From Gammaproteobacteria bacterium (GTDB lineage: Bacteria > Pseudomonadota > Gammaproteobacteria > Burkholderiales > Rhodocyclaceae), in contig JAHJVE010000005.1 in assembly GCA_018828385.1 (NCBI GenBank), positions 1 to 64,000 on the forward strand: a stretch of DNA of 64,000 nucleotides. Reading direction: 5' to 3'. Position numbers and translations under genes: made by a program. Below, piece by piece: positions 43,686 to 53,082 of this stretch. The notes beneath the pieces were generated by a model. It was given only the letters and a program-made list of their open reading frames with translations, made no database searches and had not been told where the DNA came from. The stretch's first letter is position 1. Each line of letters opens with the position of its first letter.

Positions 43686-45218
43686 CTAGATCGGGTCGCC
43701 ATCGACGCGGAATTCGACAATCGCCGCCAGGCCGCCGCTCGGGCTGTCGTCGAGATCGATGATGCCGCCATGGTCGGCGACTACCTGCTGGGCGCGCGAC
43801 AGGCCGGTGCCGATGTGCTTGCCGCTGCCGCCCTTGGCCGTGAAGAAGGGTTCGAAAGCCTTGTGCCGCCATTCGTGCGGAATGCCGGGGCCGCTGTCGA
43901 TGACGGAAACGACGATGCAGTCGTCGCGCAGCGCGCTGACCAGCGACAGCTCGCGGCGCTTCCAGCCCTTGATGTTCATCGCCTCGATGGCGTTGTCCAC
44001 CAGCGCCTTGAACAGCATGCGCAACTGCAGCGGCCGACCGAGCATCGGCGGCAGGGTTGACGCCGGTTGCCAATCGACGGTGATGCCGGCCGAAAGCAGG
44101 CGCGGCGTGCTGACTTCGAGCACATCGCGGAGGATTTCATTCATGTTCACGCCGACGACGATTTCATGCGGGCTTTGCGGGATGACCTGGCGCAGCGTTT
44201 CGAGGTGCTCGCGGCTGCCGCTCAGGGCTTGCTGCAGCATCGCGGCGCTCGCCGGGTCGCGGCGCTGGAGGACCGAGATGGCCGAGGTCATGACGTTCAT
44301 CGGCTCTTCGAGGCGGAAGATCGCCGCCGACAAACCTTCGCGGATCGCCGCCGTGCGTTCTTCCTCGGCCAGCACGGCCTGCAGGGCCGAAGCCCGGGCG
44401 CGCTCCTGCTCGTCGCGCAGGCTGGTGATGTCGGACATGACGACGAGCAGGCCGGGTTGCCCGTCGGCGCAGAAGTAGCTGTCGGCGCAATCGCTGTGCA
44501 TGTCGATGATCGACGAGGTCACCGACAGCCAGCGCGGCCGGCCGGCGGCGCGGTCGACACGGGCTTCGCGCTGGTTCACCAGGCATTCCTGCGGGCGTTC
44601 GGCCAGGTTGTCGCGCCAGCTCGGCAGCACGCTGTCGAGTATGGTGTGGGCCGGCTCCTTGAGGCGCAGGTCGCTGACCATTTTCTTGTATTCCTGGTTG
44701 TCGAGCACGACGCGGCCGGTCGGGTCGAGCAGGGCAAAGGCCATCGGCGCAGCATCGACGACCGATTCGATGAGGTGCTTCTGGTTGCGGACCAGGCGCT
44801 CGAGGCGGTGCATCTCGGTGATGTCGCGGTGCATGCCGACAAAATGCGTGGTCGTGCCGCTGGCATCGACGACCGGGGAAATGCTCAGTTCGGCCAGGTA
44901 GAGCACGCCGTCCTTGCGCTTGTTGAGTAGCCGGCCGGCCCACGGCTTCTGCGCCGAGAGGTCGGACCACATGGCCTTGTAGAGTTCCGACGGGGTCGTG
45001 TGATTTGACAGCGTCGACTCGTTCTTGCCGACGATCTCGTCCTTGCTGTAGCCGGTGACGCGGGTAAAGGCTTCGTTGGCGAACAGGATGTTGGCCCGGG
45101 CGTCGGTGATCGAAATCGCCAGGTCGGCCTGGTCGACCGCCTGGCGATAGGCTTCCGGTGGCAGTGCGGTTTCCGGCGCCGGGGTGGCGCTGGCTTGGGC
45201 GTGCGGTGTGGCCGACAT
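43686..45218 (-). CDS. nifL: NifL, redox- and nitrogen-sensing anti-activator
   Basis: 510 residues from ATG 45218 (GAGGAG upstream). PAS1 (about 20-140; [18 protein letters not shown]; flavin in known NifL), PAS2 (about 150-280), then a kinase-like module with N-box ([14 protein letters not shown]) and G boxes ([20 protein letters not shown]). The position of the phospho-His is not occupied by His ([10 protein letters not shown]), consistent with inhibition of NifA by binding rather than phosphotransfer. Confidence 0.93.
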   Translation of the reverse strand: MSATPHAQASATPAPETALPPEAYRQAVDQADLAISITDARANILFANEAFTRVTGYSKDEIVGKNESTLSNHTTPSELYKAMWSDLSAQKPWAGRLLNKRKDGVLYLAELSISPVVDASGTTTHFVGMHRDITEMHRLERLVRNQKHLIESVVDAAPMAFALLDPTGRVVLDNQEYKKMVSDLRLKEPAHTILDSVLPSWRDNLAERPQECLVNQREARVDRAAGRPRWLSVTSSIIDMHSDCADSYFCADGQPGLLVVMSDITSLRDEQERARASALQAVLAEEERTAAIREGLSAAIFRLEEPMNVMTSAISVLQRRDPASAAMLQQALSGSREHLETLRQVIPQSPHEIVVGVNMNEILRDVLEVSTPRLLSAGITVDWQPASTLPPMLGRPLQLRMLFKALVDNAIEAMNIKGWKRRELSLVSALRDDCIVVSVIDSGPGIPHEWRHKAFEPFFTAKGGSGKHIGTGLSRAQQVVADHGGIIDLDDSPSGGLAAIVEFRVDGDPI

Positions 45219-45253
45219 CGAAAAGCTCCTCAATGAATCGTTTTGGTTTGATT

Positions 45254-45269
45254 AGCAGAAACCATGCCG
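45254..45269 (-). promoter_or_regulatory. Possible sigma-54 promoter of nifLA
   Basis: On the minus strand CGGCATG-N4-CTGCT has correct GG-GC spacing but a mismatch at the first base. It lies 36 bp before nifL, with the UAS at 45335 about 66 bp upstream. Confidence 0.45.
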
Positions 45270-45334
45270 CGCGTGGATTCGAGGCCCGATGAGGGCTTGC
45301 TGTCAGGCTTTCGGGGGAAATGCGACGAAATCCC

Positions 45335-45350
45335 TGTCGCCTTTGCGACA
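45335..45350. promoter_or_regulatory. NifA upstream activator site shared by nifLA and rnf
   Basis: TGTCGCCTTTGCGACA, TGT-N10-ACA, centred between the divergent nifL and rnfA; 85 bp from the rnf sigma-54 site. Confidence 0.85.
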
Positions 45351-45434
45351 TTCTTGTCTGGTGAAAATGCACCGATTTTGGGCGTCGACCGTAGAGGCCG
45401 CATCAGCGTGGGGTTTTCTGCCCTGCGCACGGAT

Positions 45435-45450
45435 TGGCATGCCTTATGCA
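45435..45450 (+). promoter_or_regulatory. Sigma-54 promoter of the rnf operon
   Basis: TGGCATG-CCTT-ATGCA, one mismatch at the -12 element, 31 bp before the rnfA ATG. Confidence 0.75.
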
Positions 45451-45480
45451 GAGAGGTGGGTGGAAAAACCGGAATACACC

Positions 45481-46059
45481 ATGAGCGAAATCCTCCTACT
45501 GCTGCTTTCCACCGCGCTGGTCAACAACGTGGTGCTGATCAAGTTCCTCGGCTTGTGCCCGACCATGGGCGTTTCGAAGAGCGTGGACAGCGCCCTCGGC
45601 ATGGGCCTGGCGACAACCTTCGTCCTGGTCCTCGCCAGCGCCGCCTCGTGGATGCTCGACAACTGGCTGCTCCAGCCGCTCGGCCTGGGCTACCTGCGCA
45701 TCCTCTCCTTCATCCTGGTCATCGCCTCGGTCGTCCAATTCACCGAGATGTTCGTCAAGAAGACCAGCCCGGGGCTCTACCAGTCGCTCGGCATCTACCT
45801 GCCGCTGATCACCACCAACTGCGCCGTGCTCGGCGTCGCGCTGCTCAACGTGCAGCAGCAGTTCAGCCTGTTCAAGAGCCTGCTCTACGGTTTCGGCTCG
45901 GCCCTCGGCTTCACCATCGTGCTGCTCATCTTCGCCGGGCTGCGCGAGCGCATTGCCCTGGCTCGCGTCCCCGGCGCCTTCGCCGGCGCGCCGATTTCGT
46001 TCATCACCATCAGCCTGCTGGCCCTCGCTTTCATGGGCTTCTCCGGCTTGAACGTGTAA
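45481..46059 (+). CDS. rnfA: Rnf complex subunit A
   Basis: 192 residues, six membrane segments with the family signature [20 protein letters not shown] and [12 protein letters not shown]. Part of the membrane-bound Rnf complex that reduces ferredoxin at the expense of ion-motive force, feeding nitrogenase. First of the operon. Confidence 0.96.
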   Translation: MSEILLLLLSTALVNNVVLIKFLGLCPTMGVSKSVDSALGMGLATTFVLVLASAASWMLDNWLLQPLGLGYLRILSFILVIASVVQFTEMFVKKTSPGLYQSLGIYLPLITTNCAVLGVALLNVQQQFSLFKSLLYGFGSALGFTIVLLIFAGLRERIALARVPGAFAGAPISFITISLLALAFMGFSGLNV

Positions 46060-46074
46060 GAAAGGGGAAAAACA

Positions 46075-46602
46075 ATGATCGCCGCCATCCTCAGCCTGAC
46101 CCTGCTCGGTGCCGCGCTCGGCATCCTCCTCGGTGTCGCCAACCGCTTTCTCAAGGTCGAAGGCAACCCCGTCGTCGAAGAGCTGGTCGCCATGATGCCC
46201 GGCTCCAACTGCGGTCAGTGCGGCTTCCCGGGCTGCACCGGGGCGGCCGAGGCGATTGTGGATGGCTCCGCCCCGGCCACCTGCTGCCCGCCGGGCGGCA
46301 AGGCGCTGGCCACGGCGATTGCTGCCAAGCTCGGTCTGACGGTCGATCTCTCCGGCATGTCCGACGATGGTCCGAAGATCGCGGTGGTGGCCGAGGAACT
46401 GTGCATCGGCTGCTGCCGCTGCTCGAAAGTGTGTCCGACCGACGCCATCATCGGCGCCGCCAAGCAGGTGCATAACGTCTTCCGCGAAGCCTGCACCGGC
46501 TGTTCGAGCTGCATCGAAAAATGCCCGACCGAGGCCCTGGTCATGAAACCGGTGCCGGTCACCCTGCAACACTGGGTCATGCCCAAACCTGCCGCGGTGT
46601 GA
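46075..46602 (+). CDS. rnfB: Rnf complex subunit B
   Basis: 175 residues. N-terminal membrane anchor, a [4Fe-4S] motif (CGQCGFPGC), and a 2[4Fe-4S] ferredoxin domain (CIGCCRCSKVCP, CTGCSSCIEKCP). Passes electrons between the complex and soluble ferredoxin. Confidence 0.96.
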   Translation: MIAAILSLTLLGAALGILLGVANRFLKVEGNPVVEELVAMMPGSNCGQCGFPGCTGAAEAIVDGSAPATCCPPGGKALATAIAAKLGLTVDLSGMSDDGPKIAVVAEELCIGCCRCSKVCPTDAIIGAAKQVHNVFREACTGCSSCIEKCPTEALVMKPVPVTLQHWVMPKPAAV

Positions 46603-46609
46603 GATAGAC

Positions 46610-48142
46610 ATGGGATTCATGAACCTCTTCAAGCATTTCCTCGGCGACGACTGGGGCGTGCATCCGGACGACCACAAGCGGCCGGCGGCCGATCAGGCCG
46701 TGCGCGTCATGCCGGTCCCGGCCAAACTCTACCTGCCGCTGCAACAGCACCTCGGCGGCCCGGCCCGGCCGGTTGTGCTGGTCGGCCAGAAGGTCAAGAA
46801 GGGCGAGTTGATCGCCGAGGCGCAGGGCATGGTCTCGGCGCCGATCCACGCCCCGACCTCCGGCACGATTGCCGCCGTTACCGAAATCACGGCGCCGCAT
46901 CCTTCCGGCCTGACCTTGCCGGCGATCATTCTCGAGGCCGATGGCGCTGACGAGTGGATCGACCTGCATGGCTGCGCCGATCCGTTCGCCCTCGACCCGG
47001 CCGAAGTCGGCAAGCGAGTGGCCGCGGCCGGCGTCGTCGGTCTCGGTGGTGCCGCCTTCCCGTCGGCCGTCAAGCTGATCGGCGCCTCGAAGGCCAAGGT
47101 CACGACGCTGGTCATGAACGGCGGCGAATGCGAACCCTACTTGTCGTGTGACGACCGCCTGATGCGCGACGCCGCCGCCGGCATCGTCGATGGCATCCGC
47201 ATCATGCTCCACGCCACGGGCGCCAAGGTGGCGCTGGTCGGCATCGAAGACAACAAGCCGGAAGCCATCGCCGCCATGCAGGCCGCGGCAGCCGGTTTCG
47301 ACACCGTGCAGATTCGCCCGGTACCGGCCCGTTACCCGATGGGGTCGGAGAAGCAACTCATCCAAGTCCTGACCGGCATCGAAGTGCCGGCCGACGGTCG
47401 TCCGGCCGATATCGGCGTCATCGTGCACAACGTCGGCACGGCGCTCGCCCTGCGCACGGCGGTGCGCGAAGGCAAGCCGCTGATCTCGCGACTGGTTACG
47501 GTCAATGGCAACTGCGCCAGCCAGCCGGGCAACATCGAAGTGCGCGTCGGCACCCTGGCCGAAGAAGTCATCGCCTTCGCCGGCGGCCTCAAGGGCGATG
47601 GCCTCGGCCTGGCCCGTCGCGTCATGGGCGGCCCGATGATGGGCATGCAGATCCCGCACTGGCGCGTGCCGGTGGTCAAAGGCACCAGCGGCATCCTCGC
47701 CTTCGATGCGGCCGAAGTCGCCGAACAGGAGCCGAATCCGTGCATCCGCTGCAGCTCCTGCGTGAAAGCCTGCCCGATGGGCCTGCTGCCGCTCGAAATG
47801 AGTTCGCGGATACGCAACGAAGCCTACGGCGAAGCCATCGATCTCGGGCTGAAAGACTGCATCGCTTGCGGTTGCTGCGCCTACGTCTGCCCGTCGAAGA
47901 TTCCGCTGGTTCAGTATTTTGTTCATGCCAAGGGGGAATTGGCGGCGCAGGATCGGGCAAAGCTGCGGGGGGATGCGACGAAGAAGCTCGCCTTGCAGCG
48001 GCAGGAACGTTTGGAGCGCGAGGCTCGGGAGAAGGCTGAGGCGAATGCCAAGAGGAAGGCGGAGCGGGAAGCCGCGGCGGCTGCCAAGGCGGCGGCTGAG
48101 GCGGCGGCTTCTGCTGCTTCTGCGGGGCAGGGGGTGGTATGA
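46610..48142 (+). CDS. rnfC: Rnf complex subunit C
   Basis: 510 residues. NADH/FMN-binding core (VGLGGAAFPSAVKL, MNGGECEPYLSCDD, PMGSEKQLIQVLTG) and two [4Fe-4S] motifs (CIRCSSCVKACP, CIACGCCAYVCP). The C-terminal ~45 residues are an Ala/Glu/Lys-rich coiled tail. NADH-side entry point of the complex. Confidence 0.96.
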   Translation: MGFMNLFKHFLGDDWGVHPDDHKRPAADQAVRVMPVPAKLYLPLQQHLGGPARPVVLVGQKVKKGELIAEAQGMVSAPIHAPTSGTIAAVTEITAPHPSGLTLPAIILEADGADEWIDLHGCADPFALDPAEVGKRVAAAGVVGLGGAAFPSAVKLIGASKAKVTTLVMNGGECEPYLSCDDRLMRDAAAGIVDGIRIMLHATGAKVALVGIEDNKPEAIAAMQAAAAGFDTVQIRPVPARYPMGSEKQLIQVLTGIEVPADGRPADIGVIVHNVGTALALRTAVREGKPLISRLVTVNGNCASQPGNIEVRVGTLAEEVIAFAGGLKGDGLGLARRVMGGPMMGMQIPHWRVPVVKGTSGILAFDAAEVAEQEPNPCIRCSSCVKACPMGLLPLEMSSRIRNEAYGEAIDLGLKDCIACGCCAYVCPSKIPLVQYFVHAKGELAAQDRAKLRGDATKKLALQRQERLEREAREKAEANAKRKAEREAAAAAKAAAEAAASAASAGQGVV

Positions 48143-48194
48143 ATTCGGGGCGATTTCCCGTGGTTGAATCTTGGGGTTCCGCCTTGCTGGCGGG

Positions 48195-48690
48195 CGTACT
48201 TTCTTTTGCTTCGCCAAAAGAAAGTAGCCAAAGAAAAGGCGACCCCAGGGTCGGCGCCCCTGCGGGGTTCCTTGCGCTACTCGGCGAGCCGGGCGGCTGC
48301 GGAACTCGGGCTGCGCCCTCAAACAGTCCTCGCCGAAGGCCCCCGGCCCGCCTGCGTTGCTCAGCGCCTCTCATGGGGACCCGAAAGGCGTCCACGGGCA
48401 ACCGGTTTGCCGGAAAAAATGATTCCTACGGTCAACCGGGAAAAAAGCCCAAAAATGAAATCCGCTGGTTGATAGTGGACGCCTCACCGGGCCCCTTGGA
48501 AGGTGCCGAGCAACGCAGGGACTGGCGGAAAAGGGGCGAGGACTGTCTGAGGGCGCAGCCCGAGTTCCGCAGCCCCCGCCAGTCCCGAGTAGCGCAGGGA
48601 ACCGGCGCAGCCGGCACCGACCCAGGGTCGCCTTCTTCTTTGGCTACTTTCTTCTTGGCGAAGCAAGAAGAAAGTATGCCCGCGCCTCAA
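48195..48690. repeat. Large inverted repeat between rnfC and rnfD
   Basis: The stretch from about 48195 (TACTTTCTTTTGCTTCGCCA; then GAACTCGGGCTGCGCCCTCA near 48303) is repeated inverted up to about 48690 (GAGGGCGCAGCCCGAGTTCC near 48550; GAAGCAAGAAGAAAGTA near 48660). Arms are about 180-210 bp and imperfect. The loop holds copy K of the 39-bp repeat. No gene is supported in the 610 bp between rnfC and rnfD. Confidence 0.88.
48421..48461 (+). repeat. Dispersed 39-bp repeat, copy K
   Basis: TTCCTACGGTCAACCGGGA, A-run, CCCAAAAATGAAAT. Plus strand, in the centre of the large inverted repeat, on the coding strand of the rnf operon. Confidence 0.9.
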
Positions 48691-48752
48691 GCGCGGAAAA
48701 CTGCGGTAAAGCCAGACACGGTGCTGAAGAAGCAACCAAAAGGAACCTCCAT

Positions 48753-49838
48753 ATGAACACGGCCGCATTGACCGCCCAGCCGGTCGCCTCCCCCCATGCC
48801 CATGGCGGCAACTCGGTCACGCGCACCATGTTCCGCGTCCAGATGGCGTTGGTGCCCGCCACGCTCTACGGCTTCTGGCTGTTCGGCTGGCCGGCGTTTT
48901 TCCTGTGGCTGCTGACCATCCTCTCCTGCCTCGGTTTCGAGGCCTTGTCGCTCAAGCTCATGGGCGTCACCCGCATCAAGCGCACCTTGTTCGACGGGTC
49001 GGCCCTGCTCACCGGCTGGTTGCTGGCGATGACCTTGCCGCCCTGGGCGCCGTGGTGGGTGGCCGTACTCGGCGGGTTCATTGCCATCGTGATCGGCAAG
49101 CAGGTTTTCGGCGGGGTCGGGCAGAACGTCTTCAACCCGGCCATGGTCGCCCGCGTTGCGCTGCTCGTTTCCTTCCCGCTGCCGCTCACCCAGTGGGTGT
49201 CGCCGCTGCCAATGAGTGCCGGGGCGACGCCGGATTTCGTCGCCAGCCTGCGCATTTTCCTGACCAGTCTGCCGGTGCCCGACGCGATGACCAGCGCCAC
49301 GCTGCTCGGCCACGCCAAGACCGAACTGGCGCGGGGCATCGATCTCGGCCAGGCGCTCGGGGCGGGGCCGGCCTTGTCCTTGATCGGCATGCGGGCCGGC
49401 AGTTTCGGCGAATCGGCGGCGCTGCTCATCCTGTGCGGCGGCCTCTACCTGCTGATTACCCGCGTCATTACCTGGCATGCGCCGCTGGCCGTGCTGGCTG
49501 GCGTGGCGATCCCGGCGGCGATCGCCCACGGGGTCGATCCCGGCCGTTTCCTGTCGGTTGAAGCGCACCTGCTGTCCGGCGCGCTGGTCCTCGGCGCTTT
49601 CTTCATCGCCACCGATTACGTGACCTCGCCCAACACGGCCAGCGGGCAGATCGTCTTCGGGCTGGGCATCGGTTTCCTCACCTGGGTCATTCGCAGTTTT
49701 GGCGGCTACCCCGAGGGCATGGCCTTTGCCGTGCTGCTCATGAACGCGCTGACGCCGGTCATCGACCGCTTCGTCAAGCCGCGTGTTCTCGGGCGCGACC
49801 GCAAGGGCAAGCCGCTCGACATTCCGGAGAACACCTGA
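48753..49838 (+). CDS. rnfD: Rnf complex subunit D
   Basis: 361 residues, many membrane segments; the covalent FMN-threonine is expected in the SATLLGH region (MTSATLLGHAKTEL). ATG 48753 follows GGAACC. Its stop overlaps the rnfG start. Confidence 0.95.
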   Translation: MNTAALTAQPVASPHAHGGNSVTRTMFRVQMALVPATLYGFWLFGWPAFFLWLLTILSCLGFEALSLKLMGVTRIKRTLFDGSALLTGWLLAMTLPPWAPWWVAVLGGFIAIVIGKQVFGGVGQNVFNPAMVARVALLVSFPLPLTQWVSPLPMSAGATPDFVASLRIFLTSLPVPDAMTSATLLGHAKTELARGIDLGQALGAGPALSLIGMRAGSFGESAALLILCGGLYLLITRVITWHAPLAVLAGVAIPAAIAHGVDPGRFLSVEAHLLSGALVLGAFFIATDYVTSPNTASGQIVFGLGIGFLTWVIRSFGGYPEGMAFAVLLMNALTPVIDRFVKPRVLGRDRKGKPLDIPENT

Positions 49839-50443
49839 TGAATCTCGACGCCATTCGCGACAAACTCGCCTACCAGCCCTTGCTGCTCGGTGTTGTCGCC
49901 CTGATCGCCAGCGGCGCGCTGGCGGTGGTCTCCGATGCCACCGGGCCGGCCATCGCCGCGGCCGAAGCCAAGGACTTGCGTGATTCGCTGTCGGAGGTGT
50001 TGCCGGTCGGGCTGGCCGACAACGATTTCCTGAAGGATACGGTCGACCTGAAAAAAGACGGCAAAACGGTGACCGTTTATCGCGCCCGCCAGGGCAGCGA
50101 GATCAAGGCGGCGCTGTTCAAGGTGGCCGAGCGCGGTTACGGCGGCGACATCCAGGTGCTCATGGCGGTGGACATGGCCGGCCGGACGCTTGGCGTGCGC
50201 GTCCTCAAGCACACCGAAACGCCGGGCCTGGGCGACAAGATCGAGGCCAAGAAGGACGACTGGGTGCTGGCCTTCAACGGCAAGTCGCTCGGCGATCCGG
50301 CGCCGGACAAGTGGGCAGTCAAGAAGGACAACGGGGTCTTCGACCAGTTCGCCGGCGCCACCATCACGCCGCGCGCCGTGGTCAAGGCGGTCAAGGGCGG
50401 GCTGGAATTCTTCGTCGCCCGAAAGCAGGAAATCACCGGCTAG
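49838..50443 (+). CDS. rnfG: Rnf complex subunit G
   Basis: 201 residues. One N-terminal membrane anchor (LLLGVVALIASGALAVV), then a periplasmic FMN-binding domain with the flavinylation motif near FAGATITPRAVVKAVKGG (Thr). Start shares its first base with the rnfD stop. Confidence 0.95.
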   Translation: MNLDAIRDKLAYQPLLLGVVALIASGALAVVSDATGPAIAAAEAKDLRDSLSEVLPVGLADNDFLKDTVDLKKDGKTVTVYRARQGSEIKAALFKVAERGYGGDIQVLMAVDMAGRTLGVRVLKHTETPGLGDKIEAKKDDWVLAFNGKSLGDPAPDKWAVKKDNGVFDQFAGATITPRAVVKAVKGGLEFFVARKQEITG

Positions 50444-50452
50444 GAGCATGCG

Positions 50453-51133
50453 ATGAGCGATACAGGTACTAACTACGGCGAAATTGTCAAAAACGGCCTC
50501 TGGGAACAGAACGTCGTTTTCGCCCAGATGCTGGCGCTGTGCCCGCTCATGGCGGTGACGACGAGCGGCACCAACGGCCTCGGCATGGGGCTGGCGACGA
50601 CGGCGGTGCTGGTCTGCGCCAACGTGCTGGTGTCGCTGATCCGCCAGGTGGTCAGCGCCCAGGTGCGCATTCCGGTGTTCATCGTGCTCATTGCCACGCT
50701 GGTCACCATCGTCGACATGGCGATGAACGCCTGGCTGCACGAGCTGTACAAGGTGCTCGGCCTGTTCATCGCACTGATCGTCGTCAATTGCGCCATCCTC
50801 GGCCGTTCCGAATCCTTCGCCGTCAAGAACGGCGTCGCCGCCAGCGCCGTCGACGGCCTGGCCATGGGCCTCGGCTTCACCGGGGCGCTGGTCCTGCTCG
50901 GCCTGGTCCGCGAATTCCTCGGCTCCGGCACGCTGTTCGCGCAGGCCTCGCAACTGCTCGGCCCGGCCTTCTCGTTTCTCGAAGTGAAAATCCCCGGTTA
51001 CGGCGGCGCGCTGCTCATGATCCTGCCGCCCGGCGCCTTCGCCGCGCTCGGCTTCCTGCTCGCCGGCAAGCGCCTCATCGACCGCCGGCTGGCCGAGCGC
51101 GAAGCCGCCCGCGCCGCCGTGGCGGCGGCATAA
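50453..51133 (+). CDS. rnfE: Rnf complex subunit E
   Basis: 226 residues, homologous to RnfA: NGLWEQNVVFAQMLALCPLM and LIVVNCAILGRSESFAVKNG, six membrane segments. Forms the membrane core with RnfA. Confidence 0.95.
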   Translation: MSDTGTNYGEIVKNGLWEQNVVFAQMLALCPLMAVTTSGTNGLGMGLATTAVLVCANVLVSLIRQVVSAQVRIPVFIVLIATLVTIVDMAMNAWLHELYKVLGLFIALIVVNCAILGRSESFAVKNGVAASAVDGLAMGLGFTGALVLLGLVREFLGSGTLFAQASQLLGPAFSFLEVKIPGYGGALLMILPPGAFAALGFLLAGKRLIDRRLAEREAARAAVAAA

Positions 51134-51144
51134 GGAGGACAGAC

Positions 51145-51414
51145 ATGCAGATCGGCGTTGCCTATTCCGAACCGGGCCAGCAAATCTGGCTCAACATCGA
51201 GGTTCCCGACGAAACGACCGTGGCCGAAGGCATCGAACGTTCCGGCATCCTCAAGCAGTTCCCGCACATCGACCTGACTGCGCAGAAGGTCGGCGTCTTC
51301 GGCCGCCTGGTCAAGCTCGACGCCGCTCTGAAGCCGGGCGACCGCGTCGAGATCTACCGCGGCATCATCGCCGACCCGGAAACCGTGCCGCGCAAGGATA
51401 TGGATAACGACTGA
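51145..51414 (+). CDS. rnfH: RnfH-family ubiquitin-like protein
   Basis: 89 residues, beta-grasp fold (VAYSEPGQQIWLNIEV, VGVFGRLVKLDAALKPGDRV then EIYRGIIADP). RnfH is stably linked to rnf operons of diazotrophs; it is not a redox subunit and its role is not settled. AGGAGG ribosome site upstream. Confidence 0.92.
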   Translation: MQIGVAYSEPGQQIWLNIEVPDETTVAEGIERSGILKQFPHIDLTAQKVGVFGRLVKLDAALKPGDRVEIYRGIIADPETVPRKDMDND

Positions 51415-51544
51415 ATCCTGCCGTGGCTGCGGGATAGTCCCGCTTGAAAAAGCGCTTCCCGAAAACGACAATGCCCGACTTCCCGCATTTTCGTGCCGCC
51501 GGGAAGCGTCCACCGATTACCTCCATCAAAACCCGAGAACAACC

Positions 51545-52864
51545 ATGCATCGTTTGTTGCCTGCACTCCTGTTGCTGCCGGTTTCCGCTTTTGCCGCCGA
51601 CAGCCTGCCCACCGTCGGCGGGATCCCCGTCGATTTCATCCTTTTCGGCCTCACCCTGCTTGGCGTCGCGCTCTTCCACCATGCCACGCTCTACGTCGCG
51701 CTGACCGGCCTGGCCACCATCACGCTGTACAAGATCGTGTTCACCGGCTTCAAGACAGGCGCCGGCGTGCTCGGCTTTGCCGGTCACCTTGGCCATGAAT
51801 GGGTGGTGCTCACCAACCTGTTCTGCCTGCTCACCGGTTTCGCCCTGCTTGCCCGGCATTTCGAAAAGAGCCATGTGCCGGTCATCCTGCCCAAGTTCCT
51901 GCCCGACGACTGGAAGGGCGGCTTCCTCATGCTGGTCATGGTTTTCTTCCTCTCCAGCTTCCTCGACAACATCGCCGCCGCCCTGATCGGCGGTGCCATG
52001 GCGCACCAGTTGTTCAAGGCCCGGGTGCATATCGGCTATCTCGCCGCCATCGTCGCCTGTTCCAACGCCGGCGGTTCCGGCTCGGTGGTCGGCGACACCA
52101 CGACGACCATGATGTGGATCGACGGCATCAGCCCGCTGGCCGTCCTCGACGCCTACGTCGCGGCCGCCGTCGCGCTGGTCATCGTTGCCTACTTCGCGGC
52201 CAAACAGCAGCACGCCTACTCGCCGATCATCCGCCATAGCCACGCCCACACGCATGTGGACTGGGGGCGCATTTTCATTGTCGGGCTGATGCTGGTTTTC
52301 GCGGTCGGCACCAACGTCACGGTCAATCTCAACTTCGCCGAGCTGGCCGACCACTTTCCCTTCATCGGCGTCGCCGTCTGGGTGGCCATCATCCTGACCA
52401 TCCGGGTGCGTCGTCACGACTGGGAACTCATGCCGGAAACCATCAAGGGTTCGATCTTCCTGCTCTCGCTCGTGCTCTGCGCCTCGATGATGCCGGTCGA
52501 ACAATTGCCGCCGGCCTCATGGGTCTCGGCGCTGGCCTTGGGCTTCATCTCGGCCGTCTTCGACAACATCCCGCTCACCGCGCTGGCCTTGCGTCAGGGC
52601 GGTTACGACTGGGGCGTCCTGGCCTACGCCGTCGGCTTCGGCGGCTCGATGCTGTGGTTCGGTTCCTCGGCCGGCGTCGCGCTCTCCAACATGTACCCCG
52701 AAGCCCGCTCGGCCGTGCAGTGGGTCAAGAACGGCTGGCACGTGCCGGTTGGCTACGTTGCCGGTTTCGCCGTGCTCATGCTGGTGCTCGGCTGGCATCC
52801 CGATGCCGGCCACAAGAAAGTCGCCGAGCCGGTCGCCGTCGAAGCGCCGGCCCCGGCGCAGTAA
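51545..52864 (+). CDS. NhaD-like sodium/proton antiporter family protein
   Basis: 439 residues, about 11-12 membrane segments with a signal-like first segment (MHRLLPALLLLPVSAFAADS). Typical blocks: SSFLDNIAAALIGGAMAHQL, SNAGGSGSVVGDTTTTMMW and FISAVFDNIPLTALAL, as in the NhaD/ArsB/CitM superfamily. It follows rnfH by 130 bp and may tune the Na+ or H+ gradient used by Rnf. The transported ion cannot be read from sequence. Confidence 0.85.
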   Translation: MHRLLPALLLLPVSAFAADSLPTVGGIPVDFILFGLTLLGVALFHHATLYVALTGLATITLYKIVFTGFKTGAGVLGFAGHLGHEWVVLTNLFCLLTGFALLARHFEKSHVPVILPKFLPDDWKGGFLMLVMVFFLSSFLDNIAAALIGGAMAHQLFKARVHIGYLAAIVACSNAGGSGSVVGDTTTTMMWIDGISPLAVLDAYVAAAVALVIVAYFAAKQQHAYSPIIRHSHAHTHVDWGRIFIVGLMLVFAVGTNVTVNLNFAELADHFPFIGVAVWVAIILTIRVRRHDWELMPETIKGSIFLLSLVLCASMMPVEQLPPASWVSALALGFISAVFDNIPLTALALRQGGYDWGVLAYAVGFGGSMLWFGSSAGVALSNMYPEARSAVQWVKNGWHVPVGYVAGFAVLMLVLGWHPDAGHKKVAEPVAVEAPAPAQ

Positions 52865-52880
52865 TTCTGTCGCCAGCCCG

Positions 52881-52920
52881 GTTGCTACGGTCAACCGGGA
52901 AAAACAGCAAAAAATGAAAT
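52881..52920 (+). repeat. Dispersed 39-bp repeat, copy L
   Basis: TTGCTACGGTCAACCGGGA, A-run, CAGCAAAAAATGAAAT. Plus strand, 16 nt after the antiporter stop and directly before the terminator. Confidence 0.9.
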
Positions 52921-52944
52921 AAGGCGGCTCCGGCCGCCTTTTTT
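52921..52944 (+). terminator. Rho-independent terminator of the rnf region
   Basis: AAGGCGGC-tccg-GCCGCCTT followed by T4. Confidence 0.9.
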
Positions 52945-52946
52945 CA

Positions 52947-52962
52947 TGTCGGCTTTGCGACA
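52947..52962. promoter_or_regulatory. Orphan NifA-type site
   Basis: TGTCGGCTTTGCGACA, TGT-N10-ACA. It lies 120 bp before the gene at 53083, but no well-spaced -24/-12 element follows on the plus strand; a TATAAT-like -10 box is at 53041-53046. Confidence 0.6.
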
Positions 52963-53082
52963 AAAAAAGACCGTTTTTGCGCACCATTCCAGTGCCAAAA
53001 AATCAATACTAACTACATGATAAAAAACGGAAAAGCGGTCATATAATGCGCCTCCCGAATCGAATGGAACAGGTATCAATTT

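Noticed and set aside
45370..45400. Partial repeat-like stretch between nifL and rnfA
   Set aside because: Contains GGCGTCGACCGTAG but lacks the A-run and correct spacing; not counted.
48139..48756. Several long reading frames between rnfC and rnfD
   Set aside because: They lie within the inverted repeat and have low-complexity, non-protein-like translations.
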